Positions 1-11,810 are shown, counted from the first letter of the stretch. The stretch: DNA of 64,000 bases from Hypomesus transpacificus (GCF_021917145.1 NW_025813750.1:1-64000); one strand, 5' to 3'. Numbers and translations are program-made. The notes: generated from the sequence alone by a model not told the origin.

Positions 1-432
1 AATGATTCTGTTCCATTTCTTAGCAAAACATACAGTCTATTTACTTCACCGATCTATCTGCTCCCAATGCGTCACAGATCACGGGTCTCAGTAAATATGA
101 CACCCCACTCGCTGCACTGGGTTTCCAACAGGTCTTAGCTGATAGGGACCAGAGTGCTTTAATAACTACACTATGGAGTTTTTTTAAAAATCAATTTGGA
201 GCACAAAATTCGACTATATATATATACAATTTCATTCTTACCTTGTCCATCGAAAGCTGTGCCTCTTAGCTAGTCCAGAAATCCGTCACCTTTCCACCAT
301 CCCCTCCCCCCCCCAAAAAACTGGCCTCTTTTTAAACAGCCATTTTTGCTGCGAGGTTCTCCACTTGTCATGCACGTCTGCACGATTTTAGTTCTTGGTT
401 CTTGGGTTCTGGATGGTGGAATGGATGTTGGA

Positions 433-450
433 ATCCGGCTCGAAGGACCA
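433..450 (-). other. Primer binding site, tRNA-Tyr type
   Basis: Read on the minus strand, these 18 bases begin TGGTCCTTCGAGCC and are complementary to the 3' end of vertebrate tRNA-Tyr plus CCA. They lie 3 bases inside the LTR, which fixes the element's orientation as minus. Confidence 0.75.
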
Positions 451-453
451 TTG

Positions 454-992
454 TGTCAGAAGTATTAATCTATCAAGCATTGCACAGTCAGTCGGTGAAC
501 AAGTTTAAGAAAGCTTTATTGCTTGTGGCCGGCCCACAAGGAGACAAAACATCACACCCCATTGTGCTACAAGTTTGTCCGCTAGCATGTTGCGCTAGCT
601 AGCTATTAAGCAGAACCGCCCTTTACAGTCATTGGTTAAGACAAAGGCATGCAAATGTTCCATTGCTCTTCTTCATTGGCTCCTTGCATAGACCTGGCGC
701 GCGCGTGTGTGCGTGCGTGTTTGAGTGTGTGCGTGCTTGAGTGTGTGCGTGTGTGTGCCTTTTGACCCCTGTAAGCTTGACCACATGATTCACCCAACAC
801 AGATAAGGCCAGACATCTTTTATGGCCTCTTCAGTAAGAGAGAGTGGTCAGCCAGGTCACCTTGTTTACGTATGCCTCATGTTACCCAAAGTCCAGATTT
901 GGGGGTAGGCTTCTCTCTACACCACAAGGAATGCTGAACACAGAATCATTCTTATACAGGATAAATGTGTTACATCTTCAATTTCTCCAACA
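454..992 (-). repeat. LTR of endogenous retrovirus (window-start copy)
   Basis: On the + strand it starts TGTCAG and ends CAACA, so it has the TG...CA ends of an LTR. On the minus strand it holds a TATA-like TTAAATAG and an AATAAA polyadenylation signal. A GT-rich simple tract lies in the putative U3 part. Confidence 0.85.
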
Positions 993-1055
993 CCAAGGCG
1001 CTGGATTAAGGCTCCAGTCTCTCCGGAGGCGTGGGTTCGAATCCCACCGCTGCCA
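993..1055 (+). pseudogene. tRNA-Leu(AAG), 3' part behind LTR
   Basis: It starts at CCAAG of the D-loop region and keeps the AAG anticodon loop, variable arm, T arm and 3' acceptor strand. The 5' part, with the A box, is separated from it by the retroviral element. Confidence 0.85.
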
Positions 1056-1361
1056 CTTTTGTAGGGTGCTAACGGCGTCTCATTGCTTTCACGTCAGTAA
1101 GTGGGTTTGAAAGGTGAACTGTGGCTCGTTGTGTTGTGTTGTCGTTGATGCTTTCTTGGGGGCATCGTAGGTATAGTGGCTCCATCACCAGACAATACAA
1201 ACGTGAAGAGGCATTTCGTCTCTTGTGAAGGTCGAACACATCCGGAGTAGGCCAAGTGTTCCAAACTCGACAGAAGTATAAACCAGGTTTAGGGCAATCT
1301 GTTACTAGTTCAGTATCGATCAGTTTTGGGAGAAGCTCGGGTGGCCAACAGCTGACAACGG

Positions 1362-1443
1362 GGTAGCGTGGCCGAGCGGTCCAAGGCGCTGGATTTAGGC
1401 TCCAGTCTCTCCGGAGGCGTGGGTTCAAATCCGACTGCTGCCA
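1362..1443 (+). tRNA. tRNA-Leu(TAG), CCGAC subtype
   Basis: The anticodon loop is TTTAGGC. The 3' strand of the T stem is CCGAC, giving a G51-G63 mismatch, and the T loop reads TTCAAAT. A TTTT terminator follows at once. Confidence 0.75.
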
Positions 1444-1761
1444 CTTTTGTAGGGTGCTAATGCGTCTCGTTGCTTTCAAGTCAGTAAGTGGTTTTAAAGG
1501 TGAGCTGTGGCTCGAACATGTTGTCGTTGATGCTTTCTTGGGGCATCGTAGGTATAGTGGCTCCATCACCAGACAATACAAAGTGTGGGGGCATTTCGTC
1601 CCTTGTGACGGTCGAGCACATCCGGATTAGGCCAAATGTTCCAAACTCGACAGAAGTATAAACCAGGTTTATGGCAATCTCTTACTAGTTGGACGTCAGT
1701 AGGTGGTGTGAAAAATCGAACCGTGGCTCGAAAAGCTGTGCGATCATGGAGGATGTCGTGG

Positions 1762-1833
1762 GCATTGGTGGTATAGTGGCAAGCATAGCTGCCTTCCAAG
1801 CAGTTGACCCGGGTTCGATTCCCGGCCAATGCG
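1762..1833 (+). tRNA. tRNA-Gly(TCC)
   Basis: This is a 72-base type I tRNA. The acceptor GCATTGG pairs with CCAATGC, the anticodon loop is CTTCCAA, and the B box is GGTTCGATTCC. The discriminator reads G here, where most copies have A. A TTTT run lies about 20 bases downstream. Confidence 0.9.
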
Positions 1834-1961
1834 GAAGCTTGAGAAAGATGTGTTTTATCTGGTGTCATTCCACTGCTTGCGGGCATTTAGACTACTCACG
1901 TGAGCTCCTGGACGATCGATCAGCTCGGTTGGAGCTCGGCTGGCCAACAGTTGACAACGGG

Positions 1962-2045
1962 GGTAGCGTGGCCGAGCGGCTCCAAGGTGCTGGATTTAGG
2001 CTCCAGTCTCTCCGGAGGCGTGGGTTCGAATCCCCACCGCTGCCA
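1962..2045 (+). tRNA. tRNA-Leu(TAG) with two extra bases
   Basis: It is 84 bases rather than 82: one extra C in the D loop and one in the T-stem C run. Both are homopolymer-type changes confined to this part of the window, so sequencing error is as likely as gene decay. Confidence 0.7.
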
Positions 2046-2365
2046 GTTTTGTAGGGTGCTAACGCCGTCTCGTTGCTTTCATGTCAGTAAGTGGGTTTGA
2101 AAGGTGAACTGTGGCTCGACATGTTGTCGTTGATGCTTTCTTGGGGCATCGTAGGTATAGTGGCTCCATCACCAGACAATACAAAGTGTGAGAGGCATTT
2201 CGTCTCTTGTGACGGTCGAGCACATCCGGATTAGGCCAAGTGTTCCAAACTCGACAGAAGTATAAACCAGGTTTATGGCAAACTCTTACTAGTTGGACGT
2301 CAGTAGGTGGTGTGAAAAATCGAACCGTGGCTCGAAAAGCTGTGCGATCATGGAGGATGTCGTGG

Positions 2366-2436
2366 GCATTGGTGGTATAGTGGCAAGCATATCTGCCTTC
2401 CAAGCAGTTGACCCGGGTTCGATTCCGGCCAATGCA
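2366..2436 (+). tRNA. tRNA-Gly(TCC), one base short
   Basis: One C is missing in the T-stem C run. It also carries T27 in place of G27 at the top of the anticodon stem (CATATCTGCC). Confidence 0.7.
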
Positions 2437-2566
2437 GAACCTTGAGAAAGATGTGTTTTTATCTGGTGTCATTCCACTGCTTGCGGGCATTAGATATAGT
2501 CACGTGAGCTCCTGGACGATCGATCAGCTTCGGTTTGAGCTCGGCTGGCCAACAGCGTGACAACGG

Positions 2567-2647
2567 GGTAGCGTGGCCGAGCGTTCCAAGGGCCTGGATT
2601 AAGGCTCAGTCTCTCCGGAGGCGTGGGTTCGAATCCCACCGCTGCCA
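2567..2647 (+). tRNA. tRNA-Leu(AAG), several small changes
   Basis: The loop TTAAGGC gives anticodon AAG. D-loop and anticodon-stem bases differ by small insertions and a missing base compared with every other copy, which is consistent with poor base quality in this segment. Confidence 0.55.
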
Positions 2648-2965
2648 CTTTAGTAGGGTGCTAACGCCGTCTCGTTGCTTTCATGTCAGTAAGTGGGTTT
2701 GAAAGGTGAACTGTGGCTCGACATGTTGTCGTTGATGCTTTCTTGGGCATCGTAGGTATAGTGGCTCCATCACCAGACAATACAAAGTGTGAGAGGCATT
2801 TCGTCTCTTGTGACGGTCGAGCACATCCGGATTAGGCAAGTGTTCCAAACTCGACAGAAGTATAAACCAGGTTTATGGCAAACTCTTACTAGTTGGACGT
2901 CAGTAGGTGGTGTGAAAAATCGAACCGTGGCTCGAAAAGCTGTGCGATCATGGAGGATGTCGTGG

Positions 2966-3037
2966 GCATTGGTGGTATAGTGGCAAGCATATCTGCCTTC
3001 CAAGCAGTTGACCCGGGTTCGATTCCCGGCCAATGCA
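2966..3037 (+). tRNA. tRNA-Gly(TCC), T27 variant
   Basis: Full 72 bases with an intact B box. T27 opposite T43 weakens the first anticodon-stem pair. Confidence 0.85.
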
Positions 3038-3166
3038 GAACCTTGAGAAAGATGTGTTTTATCTGGTGTCATTCCACTGCTTGCGGCATTAAATATAGTC
3101 ACGTGAGCTCCTGGAGCGATCGATCAGCTTCGGTTTGAGCTCGGCTGGGCCAACAGCTGACAACGG

Positions 3167-3249
3167 GGTAGCGTGGGCCGAGCGGTCCAAGGCGCTGGAT
3201 TTAGGCTCCAGTCTCTCCGGAGGCGTGGGTTCGAATCCGACTGCTGCCA
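3167..3249 (+). tRNA. tRNA-Leu(TAG), CCGAC subtype, one extra G
   Basis: The A box region reads GTGGGCCG with one extra G, so the gene is 83 bases. The T stem carries the CCGAC mismatch. Confidence 0.65.
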
Positions 3250-3569
3250 CTTTTGTAGGGTACTAATGCCGTCTCGTTGCTTTCAAGTCAGTAAGTGGGT
3301 TTTAAAGGTGAACTGTGGCTCGACATGTTGTCGTTGATGCTTTCTTGGGGCATCGTAGGTATAGTGGCTCCATCACCAGACAATACAAAGTGTGAGAGGC
3401 ATTTCGTCTCTTGTGACGGTCGAGCACATCCGGATTAGGCCAAGTGTTCCAAACTCGACAGAAGTATAAACCAGGTTTATGGCAAACTCTTACTAGTTGG
3501 ACGTCAGTAGGTGGTGTGAAAAATCGAACCGTGGCTCGAAAAGCTGTGCGATCATGGAGGATGTCGTGG

Positions 3570-3611
3570 GTATTGGTGGTATAGTGGCAAGCATAGCTGC
3601 CTTCCACGCGG
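3570..3611 (+). pseudogene. tRNA-Gly(TCC), 5' part split by transposon copy 1
   Basis: Acceptor strand, D arm, anticodon loop CTTCCAC and CGCGG of the anticodon stem are present; then the transposon begins. The second base is T instead of C. The 3' part resumes at 11173. Confidence 0.85.
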
Positions 3612-4216
3612 CGGGCAGACGCCTGTACCTGTAAAGGGAAAAATTGGGGTACTCGTGTCGAATCCCAGTCACGACGATGTTTATTACAAATGATTTATTG
3701 TACTTCTTTCAATGATACAATAGTGGCACTGGTTATCTGCTATATATCAAACCAATGTAAAAGGCCATACTGAGATGCCTCTAATCTACATCTAAAAATT
3801 GCAGTATTGTACATTACAAATACATCATAATTGTATTCAGCCTTGTTTATTAACAAGATTGTGTATTGTCGTTGGCACTATTTTCATTGTTTGTATATTG
3901 TCTGGTTTTGATGGAATATAAAAAAAATATATTCTGGTAAAAACCTCTAATATTGGGGATTTATTTTCAGTGTAACCAGTTGCCTGGATTTGTTTGAGCC
4001 ACTAAATGAAGACATTTGTACAGATGAGTCTTAAGGGGTCAATGGTAATCAATAGTCTGATCCATCTCCATTTTCATACATCATGAACATTTATTTGATG
4101 ATTAATTGTGATACAAATAACTGAGATGAACACACAATCTTATTTTGGCCATTTATTGGAACATGTAATCAAGGCTTGTACAATAACCTAGATTAAGTGC
4201 AAAAACAGTCATATTA

Positions 4217-4222
4217 TTTATT
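4217..4222 (-). terminator. Polyadenylation signal of transposase gene, copy 1
   Basis: AATAAA on the minus strand, about 36 bases after the TAG stop codon. Confidence 0.5.
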
Positions 4223-4257
4223 TGAACTATTTACAACAATTTTTATGTACAGTTTGC

Positions 4258-7200
4258 CTACTTCCCCTTCTCCTCAGCCCACCTCTTCTTCTCTGCCTTG
4301 TAGAAGGCTGATTGTTGAAACTCCCCCCAGGTCATTTCAGCATTCATTCCGTCTGCCTTGTACAGGGACAGCACCCTGGTAGGACAGTAAATGTACCTGC
4401 CCGCCACACCCCGGAACGAATGGTACACATGGGGCTTTCTGGCCCCTGCTTGATGGGCTTGCGGCAGAACTTGCAGAGCCGACCGGTGGGCTGCTGTTCT
4501 GCCGCCCTCCGTTTCCCCCGCAGATCAGCCAACCTCCGTGCCTCTGCTGACCTGAGCTTGGCTGCCTCAAGCTCTTTCCCAAAGAAAGGGGTGTCCGCAA
4601 AGTCCTCAAACGGCATTCTGGGGTCATTCAGGCCTTCTGCTGCATAGAGCTTGTGGACTCTTTGTGAGCAGTAAAAAGTACTTGACCTCCCAGACTGGTA
4701 GAAGAGGTGGATGGAGGAACCGTCTCCCTGGTATCGCGACTTCGGCTGGCCACAGGCAAGACAGTTCCCTCGTCTTCTTTTTGCCCAGCTGCTGCTGCTG
4801 CTGTTGTTGCAGTGCCGTCTGCTTCTGGACTATGTCCCGCACCATGTCCTCGATAGCAGCCTTGGTCAGAGGGGCCTCCTGGGGATCTCTCCCAGGTGGA
4901 TTGACCGCAGCGGGTGGTATGGTCACCACCGGCACGCTCTTGGTCTCACTCTCTGCCGTCAGGTGCTGCCACAGCTGCTGCGTCTCCAGAAGTTTCTCTG
5001 GGCTGGTGTTCAGGGACGTGCTGGCGTTGGTCCGCTTTGCCCCAATGCTTCACATACTGTGAAATGTGTTGCTTTGTTGTTGGATGCAACAGGCTATTGG
5101 GATCACGGGAAGCAGCCCTGCACCAAGCCAGCGTAGTCACTGTCCACCCTCCTGCAGGAAATCCTTCGACCCTTGGTGGATTCCTATGAGGCCGTCGATG
5201 ACCTCCTTCATGGCCTCTGTCCACCGGGAATGGTCCAAGACGTACAGAAGCCCGCCTGCCTTGATGGACATTGTGCGAGCAGCACGCGGGTTTGCTGTAA
5301 TGGGCAGTGCAGGTGTCGTTGGCAGACCTGAAGACAAGTAGAAATAACACATAATAAATATAAAATCTTGCTCTATCAAGCATCAGTGCAACTTGAGTGT
5401 TGCATCTCATTCACATTTTACTAGCAGATGTGTAAAATGAGGGATATTTGCAAAATTACCTTGAGTGGAGGTTGATTGGACTGGCTGGACTGTGGTCTGG
5501 GGCAAGACTCCAGAAGCCTCACCAAAGACGTCATCCTGCAACAGAGGAAGTACATGCATTTCAATTATTTAAACATGTGTGCTTAGTCTGCAGGTATAAC
5601 CTGTGTAAGTTTGAAAGGGTAAATTACAAAGTGCTATCAATGCAACTTACATTGTCTTCTGGCGTGATGAAGGGCTGGTCGGCGACCACCCGGTCAGCCT
5701 CCTCTTCCTGAGCTCCCCTCTTCATCAGCCCCCTGGGACCTGTTCTTGAACCAGTCCAGAGGCACAGGGCGACAGCCTGGCTCCACATACTGCAGGCCAA
5801 ATCTCTCCCCTGTGTCTCTGTGGCTCAACTGCAGTGCAGGGTATTTGGCATGGCGGTCACCCTCTCCGATGCCACGTTCAGCTGCATGATGAGCACTGGG
5901 TCAAAGGACTGCAGGTAGCTTCACGTCCGGTAACTTCAGATCCACCAATCTCTGAAAGTTCCACCGTGCCATGCCCATCATGCCTTGAGCCTGGAAGAGC
6001 TCGGAGGAAACACAGTTGCCTGTGATCCACCGTGCCTGATGCGCATGGAAACCCTCCCTGTTGGGAGGTGCCTCTCACAGGGATCCACACTGGGGAACAG
6101 CTGCTCCTTCACCCTTGACGTGGTTGAGCTGCACTGTTCTCCGTGTCTGTAAAGGATCCCGTCCTCCTCCTCTGGATCACTCAGGCAGCCTCTCAGGATG
6201 TGCACCCTCTGGAGTCTCCACAGCTTTAGCATGGACGGCTTGAAGAGGTAGACACCATTGGGATCTGTCTCTAGGAAGAACTGTTTGAGGACGCTCTCCA
6301 CTCTCTCCAGCAGCTCTGTAGGTTGTGGTACCTTACAATTGAAAAAAGGATTACAGATGATTTCATATGCATTAACGGAATACAGAAATGAAATTACGTA
6401 TTTTTCTTATTTATGTTATAACATAACAAGCATTATTAATGTTATGAACATTCAAAAGTACCTTGGTCCGGCAGTGTTCCCGGATATGCTGCTTTGTGGG
6501 ATTGGCAGGCCTGATCCCACAGAAGGCGTATGCCTCCGTCAGCCTCTGCAGGTCAGTCTGGTCCACCACACAGAATGCAGCACTGAGGAACCGGCAGAAA
6601 GTGCTGTGGAGTGTATGGTGCTCTGACACGCACTCCCTTGAGAACCGCCGCATGCAATGGAAAAGGTCCAGTTTGACAGTGATGTCGCTGCTGTACTTTC
6701 CCCGGGAGGCACATGAGTTGGTCAGGTTCCCAGATGTTGCCCCCGTCACCACAGCTTCCGTGGTTTTCCATGAATCCCAGTGGAGGTGCTCCCTGGGGGT
6801 CAAGGTTTGGGATCCGGAAATCACCACAGCAGTCCCTGCTCACACAGTGAGAGAGAGAGAGAGAAAAACACAAATTAATGATAGGCTTTGAGTTTCTATG
6901 TCACCTGCATACAATCCCCTGTAACTATATAGTATATTATATTTTGCTAAATGTTTCTGTCCTGTGTAAAATTGAATACAAAAGCTGTGATCTGGCTTTT
7001 ACCTGTCCACCCACTGGTACTTTGCCTTCGGCAGTCCAGCTGAGTCGTAGCGATGAGACAGCCCCTCGTACATGGGTTCCAGCGACCGGTCACTCTCTGA
7101 CTGAAGCATCACCCAGGGACAGGATCATCCAGTTCCTCATTCATCACGAGGACATGGTTCCGGATGAGAGCACCACCTTCCGGGCCACCTTCCGTGTGTG

Positions 7201-10200
7201 GTCAGCTCGAATGACCTGCCCAAAAGTGCCTTGCAGGACAAAAGTGAGGGTCTTCTCCTTACGGTGGTACTCATGTACGAGGCAGTCTACTAGGTAGCGG
7301 GGACTGATGGCTACCCCACACCCAGCCATTGGTCAAGTCGTAGGTACCAAAGGGATCAGGGGTGTTGTCCTTCCGCATGGTGCCTGTGATGGTCTTCTGC
7401 CCATACAGGCCGGAGTCACCATCCTGCACATTCTGTACAGTCAACAGATAGGCAAGGTGTGCCCTCTCGTACCGTAGGTGCAGAGCCTCATTCAGCTGAT
7501 TTGCCATGTCTGTGGCGACCTCCCTGTGCGACATAGCTCATCCATTACCGTTTTGCAGATGGCTTTTTTGTGGGTGAGAAATGCTGGCAGGATGTTGCAG
7601 AAGAGTTGTGGCAGCATTTCCATCCACTGGGGTTTGTCAGCGAACCAGTACCTCTTGCATGTTTTGCAGTTCAGCCGAGAGGCCAAGATGTAGTACTGGC
7701 CGCTGGTCCCAATAATGACCCGGGGTCGCCCCAACTCCTGCCGAAACCACATGGGGAGTGGAGCAGCCGTAGAGGCAGGGTAAAATGTAATTGTTCCTCA
7801 CTCTCTCCATAATTGCATGCTCCGGTTTCCAAATGAAAAATGGATGTAGCTGGAAGTACTTGGGAGATGGCATATCATAGACTGGATCTATGAGTTCTGG
7901 TTGGGGTGGATGACGCCACAAGGAGATCATACCCATCAGATGTCGTACAGGTCGAGATCCTGGCCAAAGTCCCAAAGATTCCATCTCCGTTTTCATCCAC
8001 ATCTTCTGGTTTTGGGAGCAGTTCCACTGGCTGACGTCTTGGTCCTTCCTATGGAGTGGTGGTGGGATGGTAGACGGAGCTGGGGTAGGTAGCGCACCAG
8101 CTGCGGCTGGAACAGGACAGGGTAGAGCGACAGCAGCAGACGTGGCAGGAGATGGGAGCAGAGTGCGGTGGCATGGTGGCTGCAGACAGCACAGGAGCCA
8201 GTCGGGGAGAGGCTGCAGGATGACAGATGATAATGATGAGCAACTACATTCTGTAAACAACAGACTAAATACATAGATTTTTAAACATATAAAATATTTT
8301 TAAATACTTTCAAGTAATTATATTATTAAATAATAGTGACTCATACCTTTTGAGATAGCAGTGTTTGCTGACTCTGTACACAGGCCCAGTGCAAGCAACT
8401 CGGCGGAACTGGCACTGGAGCCTTCACTGGAACTGGGGGATCTAATGACAAAATATGTATATAGCTCACAACCTGTCTTTTTGCTACCGAGGACTGCAGT
8501 GAGAGATGACTTTCAATCACAGGCTAAGAGTTAAATGAGGTAAGTAAGTTATGTTTGATTAAATCTTGTATCTAGTTAGGCCGCATGTAGACATCAATAT
8601 TAACCTGGCAACAAAGAAGTGAGTCCATCACCCTGGTCTGGTCTGGAGAGTGTGGCTGCTGGTTTACTCTTTTCTATTACAGAAAGCACAATGTTATTCT
8701 CAACATCTAACATAGTAGCTCATGCAAAACACAACATATTGTTTGTAGTATGTTTTTAAATTGCAAGAGATTCAGATGTAGTCCTAGGAACATGATCATT
8801 TTACCTTGAGCAGTGCTGGGGTCCAGTCTGTTACCAGGCAGTTTAGACTGAGCAGCGGATGGATTCTTATATCCTGAAAAAAAGGACAAAGTTAGTCACC
8901 GTGTAAAAGTTATATTTCAGACTGACAGAGGCAAATTGCATGTGTGCTTTGTTTGCATGTAAGAACTTCTCTCAATTGGATCTGTCAGCAACTATCAAAC
9001 AGCTTTAATCCTAAATAAATAATTTTGTTCAAAAACCTGTTAAGCAAACAATGCAAACGGTGGCATGCACATTCATGCAGTCATCATGCAGAGTATAAGA
9101 CAAATAACACTTACCCTCAACGAAGAGCCTGTAAATTCATAATGGGAATCATGCAGAGTATAAGAAAAAAAACACTTACCATCAACGATGGAGAGGATGT
9201 AAATTCATGATTGGAGTTTTGAAAGGCAGAACACCATAAACATTGAACAAGGCCAGAAACGTGGCATGAACATTGAACAAGGCCAGGAACGTGGCATGAA
9301 CATTGACCAAGAGTCATGTCTTGGTCCCAACAACTGATATGCAAAGAGACCTCGGCCTGCTGGTCTCTTATTCCTGGGAGATGAAGATGCACCCGAAGAC
9401 AGGGCAGCAGCTAGTGACAAAGCAGAGATGAAAAGATGTACAACATGCTGTCAAGTAGCAGTTCAAAAGCATATTGCTTTAAATGTGTCCTCAGTCACAC
9501 ACAACAAGGCCCACAAAGGAACATTCACTTACAGCTCTGCTTGACCATCTTGGAGGGGGAGATGTTCAGCATGGCTTGCTCCAGGTCTTCATCTTCATCC
9601 ATGACTGTGGTGCAAACAGGAAAGAAATATAAGAATGTATTCCTTTCACTGTACAATAGTTACATTTATATCCTATCTGTTACATGCATCAAATGAAAGT
9701 TAACCATAATCACAAGCATTAAATTACTTATAATATTTAATTAATACTGATGACCTACCCACGGCTTGGCTGGAGGCGAGCAGAGGAGAGGACATGGATG
9801 CCTCCTGGGTCTTCTTGGTCAGGTACCGCTTCAGTTTGTCCATGCTAGTTCCCGGAGTGGTGGTCCGGGACAGAACGAACGCTGCAAAGCCATCTGCCCT
9901 ACCCTCCCAGACGTCACCCCAGGTCCTTGTTGGCATGCGGCCAAAGCCGACCTGTTGGTCCTCCTCCACTGAGCTGACAGCCCCGGTCCTCCTGGCCTCG
10001 TACTCCAGCACTGCCTTGATTTCCTTGAAGGAATTGGCATACCCTACAAAGGACCGCAGGCTGTCTTTGCTGGGCCCATCCAAAGGCATGCCAGCCATTT
10101 GCTCCTTTTCAAATTGTTTAATGAGGTACAGAGTGTACCCCACATCATTTTCAAGGAGCCATCTGACCAATTTCCCCTTATACTTTCCAAACTGTAAAGT

Positions 10201-10440
10201 ATACTCCCCCAACACCTCAGTTTGATCAGACACATCCCCCCCTCGGTCACGGACCAAAGAGCACGCCCTTGCCCTCATCTGCTCCTCCTTTATGGGTGCT
10301 GACTTGTCCTTCAGAGAGACAGAGGAGTCCTTCCAACGCTTGGCTTCCTCAGTTGCATCTTGGAGAAGGTAGCCATGTGACCCCTTCCGAAAGACCACCA
10401 CCACTCTCCCAGGATAAAAACTAAAAACTTGCTTAGACAT
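4258..10440 (-). CDS. Dada-like DDE transposase, multi-exon, copy 1
   Basis: Same gene as at 56253-62423, where the domains are described. Exons read from splice signals on the minus strand are 10440-9759, 9604-9533, an uncertain exon near 9410, 8873-8805, 8441-8347, 8212-7003, 6835-6462, 6331-5651, 5535-5460 and 5327-4258. Several exons differ from copies 2 and 3 by one to a few bases that do not keep the frame: +3 net in the last exon, +4 in the large central exon, +3 in the exon at 5651, and -1 in the proline-rich exon at 8347. Nearly all lie in C or G runs. Either this copy is decaying or, more likely, this stretch has uncorrected sequencing errors. Confidence 0.6.
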
Positions 10441-11172
10441 CTGTATTTAAAAGAAATAACACATTCAATAATTACAACAAATTACATGTCAAGAGGGGGT
10501 GGTAGCCAGAGTATTTTCAAACAACACTGCCCTACAGTAGATCTGTATCTATTCGATGAGTGTGCTTACTTGAGGTGAATGTGCCTCATCTCAACTCCCC
10601 CATCCTCCCCCATCCCCCAACAATCCCCCTCAATGTCCTTTGTCTTGGAATGTGTATTAGCTGCGAACAGCTCTCTTCTAACATGACTTTTATTCACGAT
10701 TCACTATTAATTTTACATAACATGCTGGCAAACCATTGTCGGTATATTGTTAGTAACTAACGTTACTGAATAACTTTGGGAAGTTATAGTAGTACCAACG
10801 TAACATTGCATTAGTGGCTACTGTACATACAGTTTCATTCATTCATACTGTTAGACTGAGAGTCATAGCGTGCTCAATGTTGAGTTTTCACAAAGCAGAG
10901 ATGAGTAAAATAACATGTTCATTCATGATTTAGCTAGCTATTTTTAGATCTATCCAGATGGATATCTTACCTCAGTGCAGATCTACGTGTACTGTTCTCT
11001 CAAAAAATATTCTGATCTGAGACGCTTCTCTATCTCGTAAGAAAACCGCGAAACAGCGCCCCCCAAATCCCCATAGTGGCCACAAATGGTAGTATTCGAT
11101 ATGGTTAAGGATAGCCATAGAGAATGAATGGGAAAAGTTAAGGAAGTTAAGACCATTCATCGCAGCCTCCCG

Positions 11173-11207
11173 CGCGGCTGACCCGGGTTCGATTCCCGGC
11201 CAATGCA
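11173..11207 (+). pseudogene. tRNA-Gly, 3' part split by transposon copy 1
   Basis: CGCGGCTGACC restores the 3' side of the anticodon stem, followed by an intact T arm and acceptor strand. It is the partner of 3570-3611. Confidence 0.85.
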
Positions 11208-11335
11208 GAACCTTGAGAAAAATGTATTTTATCTGGTGTCATTCCACTGCTTGCGGGCATTAGATATAGTCACGTGAGCTCCTGGACGATCGATCAGCTT
11301 CGGTTCGAGCTCGGCTGGCCAACAGTTGACAACAG

Positions 11336-11417
11336 GGTAGCGTGGCCGAGCGGTCCAAGGCGCTGGATTAAGGCTCCAGTCTCTCCGGAGGCGTGGGTTC
11401 GAATCCCACCGCTGCCA
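11336..11417 (+). tRNA. tRNA-Leu(AAG)
   Basis: An 82-base type II tRNA. The acceptor GGTAGCG pairs with CGCTGCC, the A box is GTGGCCGAGCGG, the anticodon loop is TTAAGGC, the variable arm is long (TCTCTCCGGAGGC), and the B box is GGTTCGAATCC. A TTTT terminator follows. Confidence 0.95.
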
Positions 11418-11728
11418 CTTTTGTAGGGTGCTAACGGCGTCTCATTGCTTTCACGTGAGTAAGTGGGTTTGAAAGGTGAACTGTGGCTCGACGTGTTGTG
11501 TTGTGTTGTCGTTGATGCTTTCTTGGGGCATCGTAGGTATAGTGGCTCCATCACCAGACAATACAAACCGTGAAGAGGCATTTCGTCTCTTGTGACGGTC
11601 GAACACATCCGGAGTAGGCCAAGTGTTCCAAACTCGACAGAAGTATAAACCAGGTTTAGGGCAATCTGTTACTAGTTCAGTATCGATCAGTTTTGGGAGA
11701 AGCTCGGGTGGCCAACAGCTGACAACGG

Positions 11729-11810
11729 GGTAGCGTGGCCGAGCCGTCCAAGGCGCTGGATTTAGGCTCCAGTCTCTCCGGAGGCGTGGGTTAGAATCCG
11801 ACTGCTGCCA
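11729..11810 (+). pseudogene. tRNA-Leu(TAG), degenerate
   Basis: The T loop reads TTAGAAT, replacing the invariant C56 by A inside the B box. The D arm reads GAGCCG and the T stem has the CCGAC mismatch. Transcription or folding is probably impaired. Confidence 0.75.

Larger units (their letters stand above)
1..992 (-). mobile_element. Endogenous retrovirus, partial copy cut by window edge
   Basis: This is the tRNA-Leu-proximal end of a class I endogenous retrovirus fossil in the minus orientation. It holds a stretch of interior, a tRNA-Tyr-type primer binding site and one LTR. It aligns base for base over long stretches with the end of the copy at 41043-49094. The LTR abuts the 3' part of a tRNA-Leu(AAG) gene that starts with CCAAG, the same target-site repeat seen at the other copies. 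The rest of this copy lies to the left of the window. It is non-coding as seen here. Confidence 0.85.
993..3606. repeat. tRNA array segment I
   Basis: Leu and Gly tRNA genes alternate on the + strand with spacers of about 200-330 bases. The spacers are themselves conserved from unit to unit and carry two recurrent modules: one starting GCATCGTAGGTATAGTGG and one reading CTAGTTGGACGTCAGTAGG just before each Gly gene. No protein gene is supported in the spacers. Open frames there repeat with the array and cross tRNA genes. This segment shows more single-base length changes than the later segments. Confidence 0.9.
3612..11172 (-). mobile_element. Dada-like DNA transposon, copy 1
   Basis: A 7.56 kb element sits inside a tRNA-Gly gene and is flanked on both sides by CGCGG. 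Counting one mismatch, the flanking repeat extends to 7-8 bases. Only short CGGG-like termini match in inverted orientation. It carries one minus-strand multi-exon transposase gene. The 0.65 kb left of the gene is its 3' flank and the 0.73 kb right of it is the 5' leader. Site specificity for a multicopy small-RNA gene, 6-7 bp-type flanks and a D-D-E protein of the hAT/MuDR/P-related kind are the known hallmarks of the Dada superfamily (family knowledge). Assignment to Dada is my inference. This copy differs from copies 2 and 3 mainly by single-base homopolymer length changes. Confidence 0.7.

Noticed and set aside
3612-11172. Crypton or other tyrosine-recombinase element, suggested by att-like flanks in a tRNA gene
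   Set aside because: I find no tyrosine recombinase motif in the element, whereas a D-D-E signature is visible.
3570-11207. Very large tRNA intron
   Set aside because: The inserted sequence is 7.5 kb, flanked by a direct repeat, and encodes its own spliced gene. Nuclear tRNA introns are short and sit one base after the anticodon.
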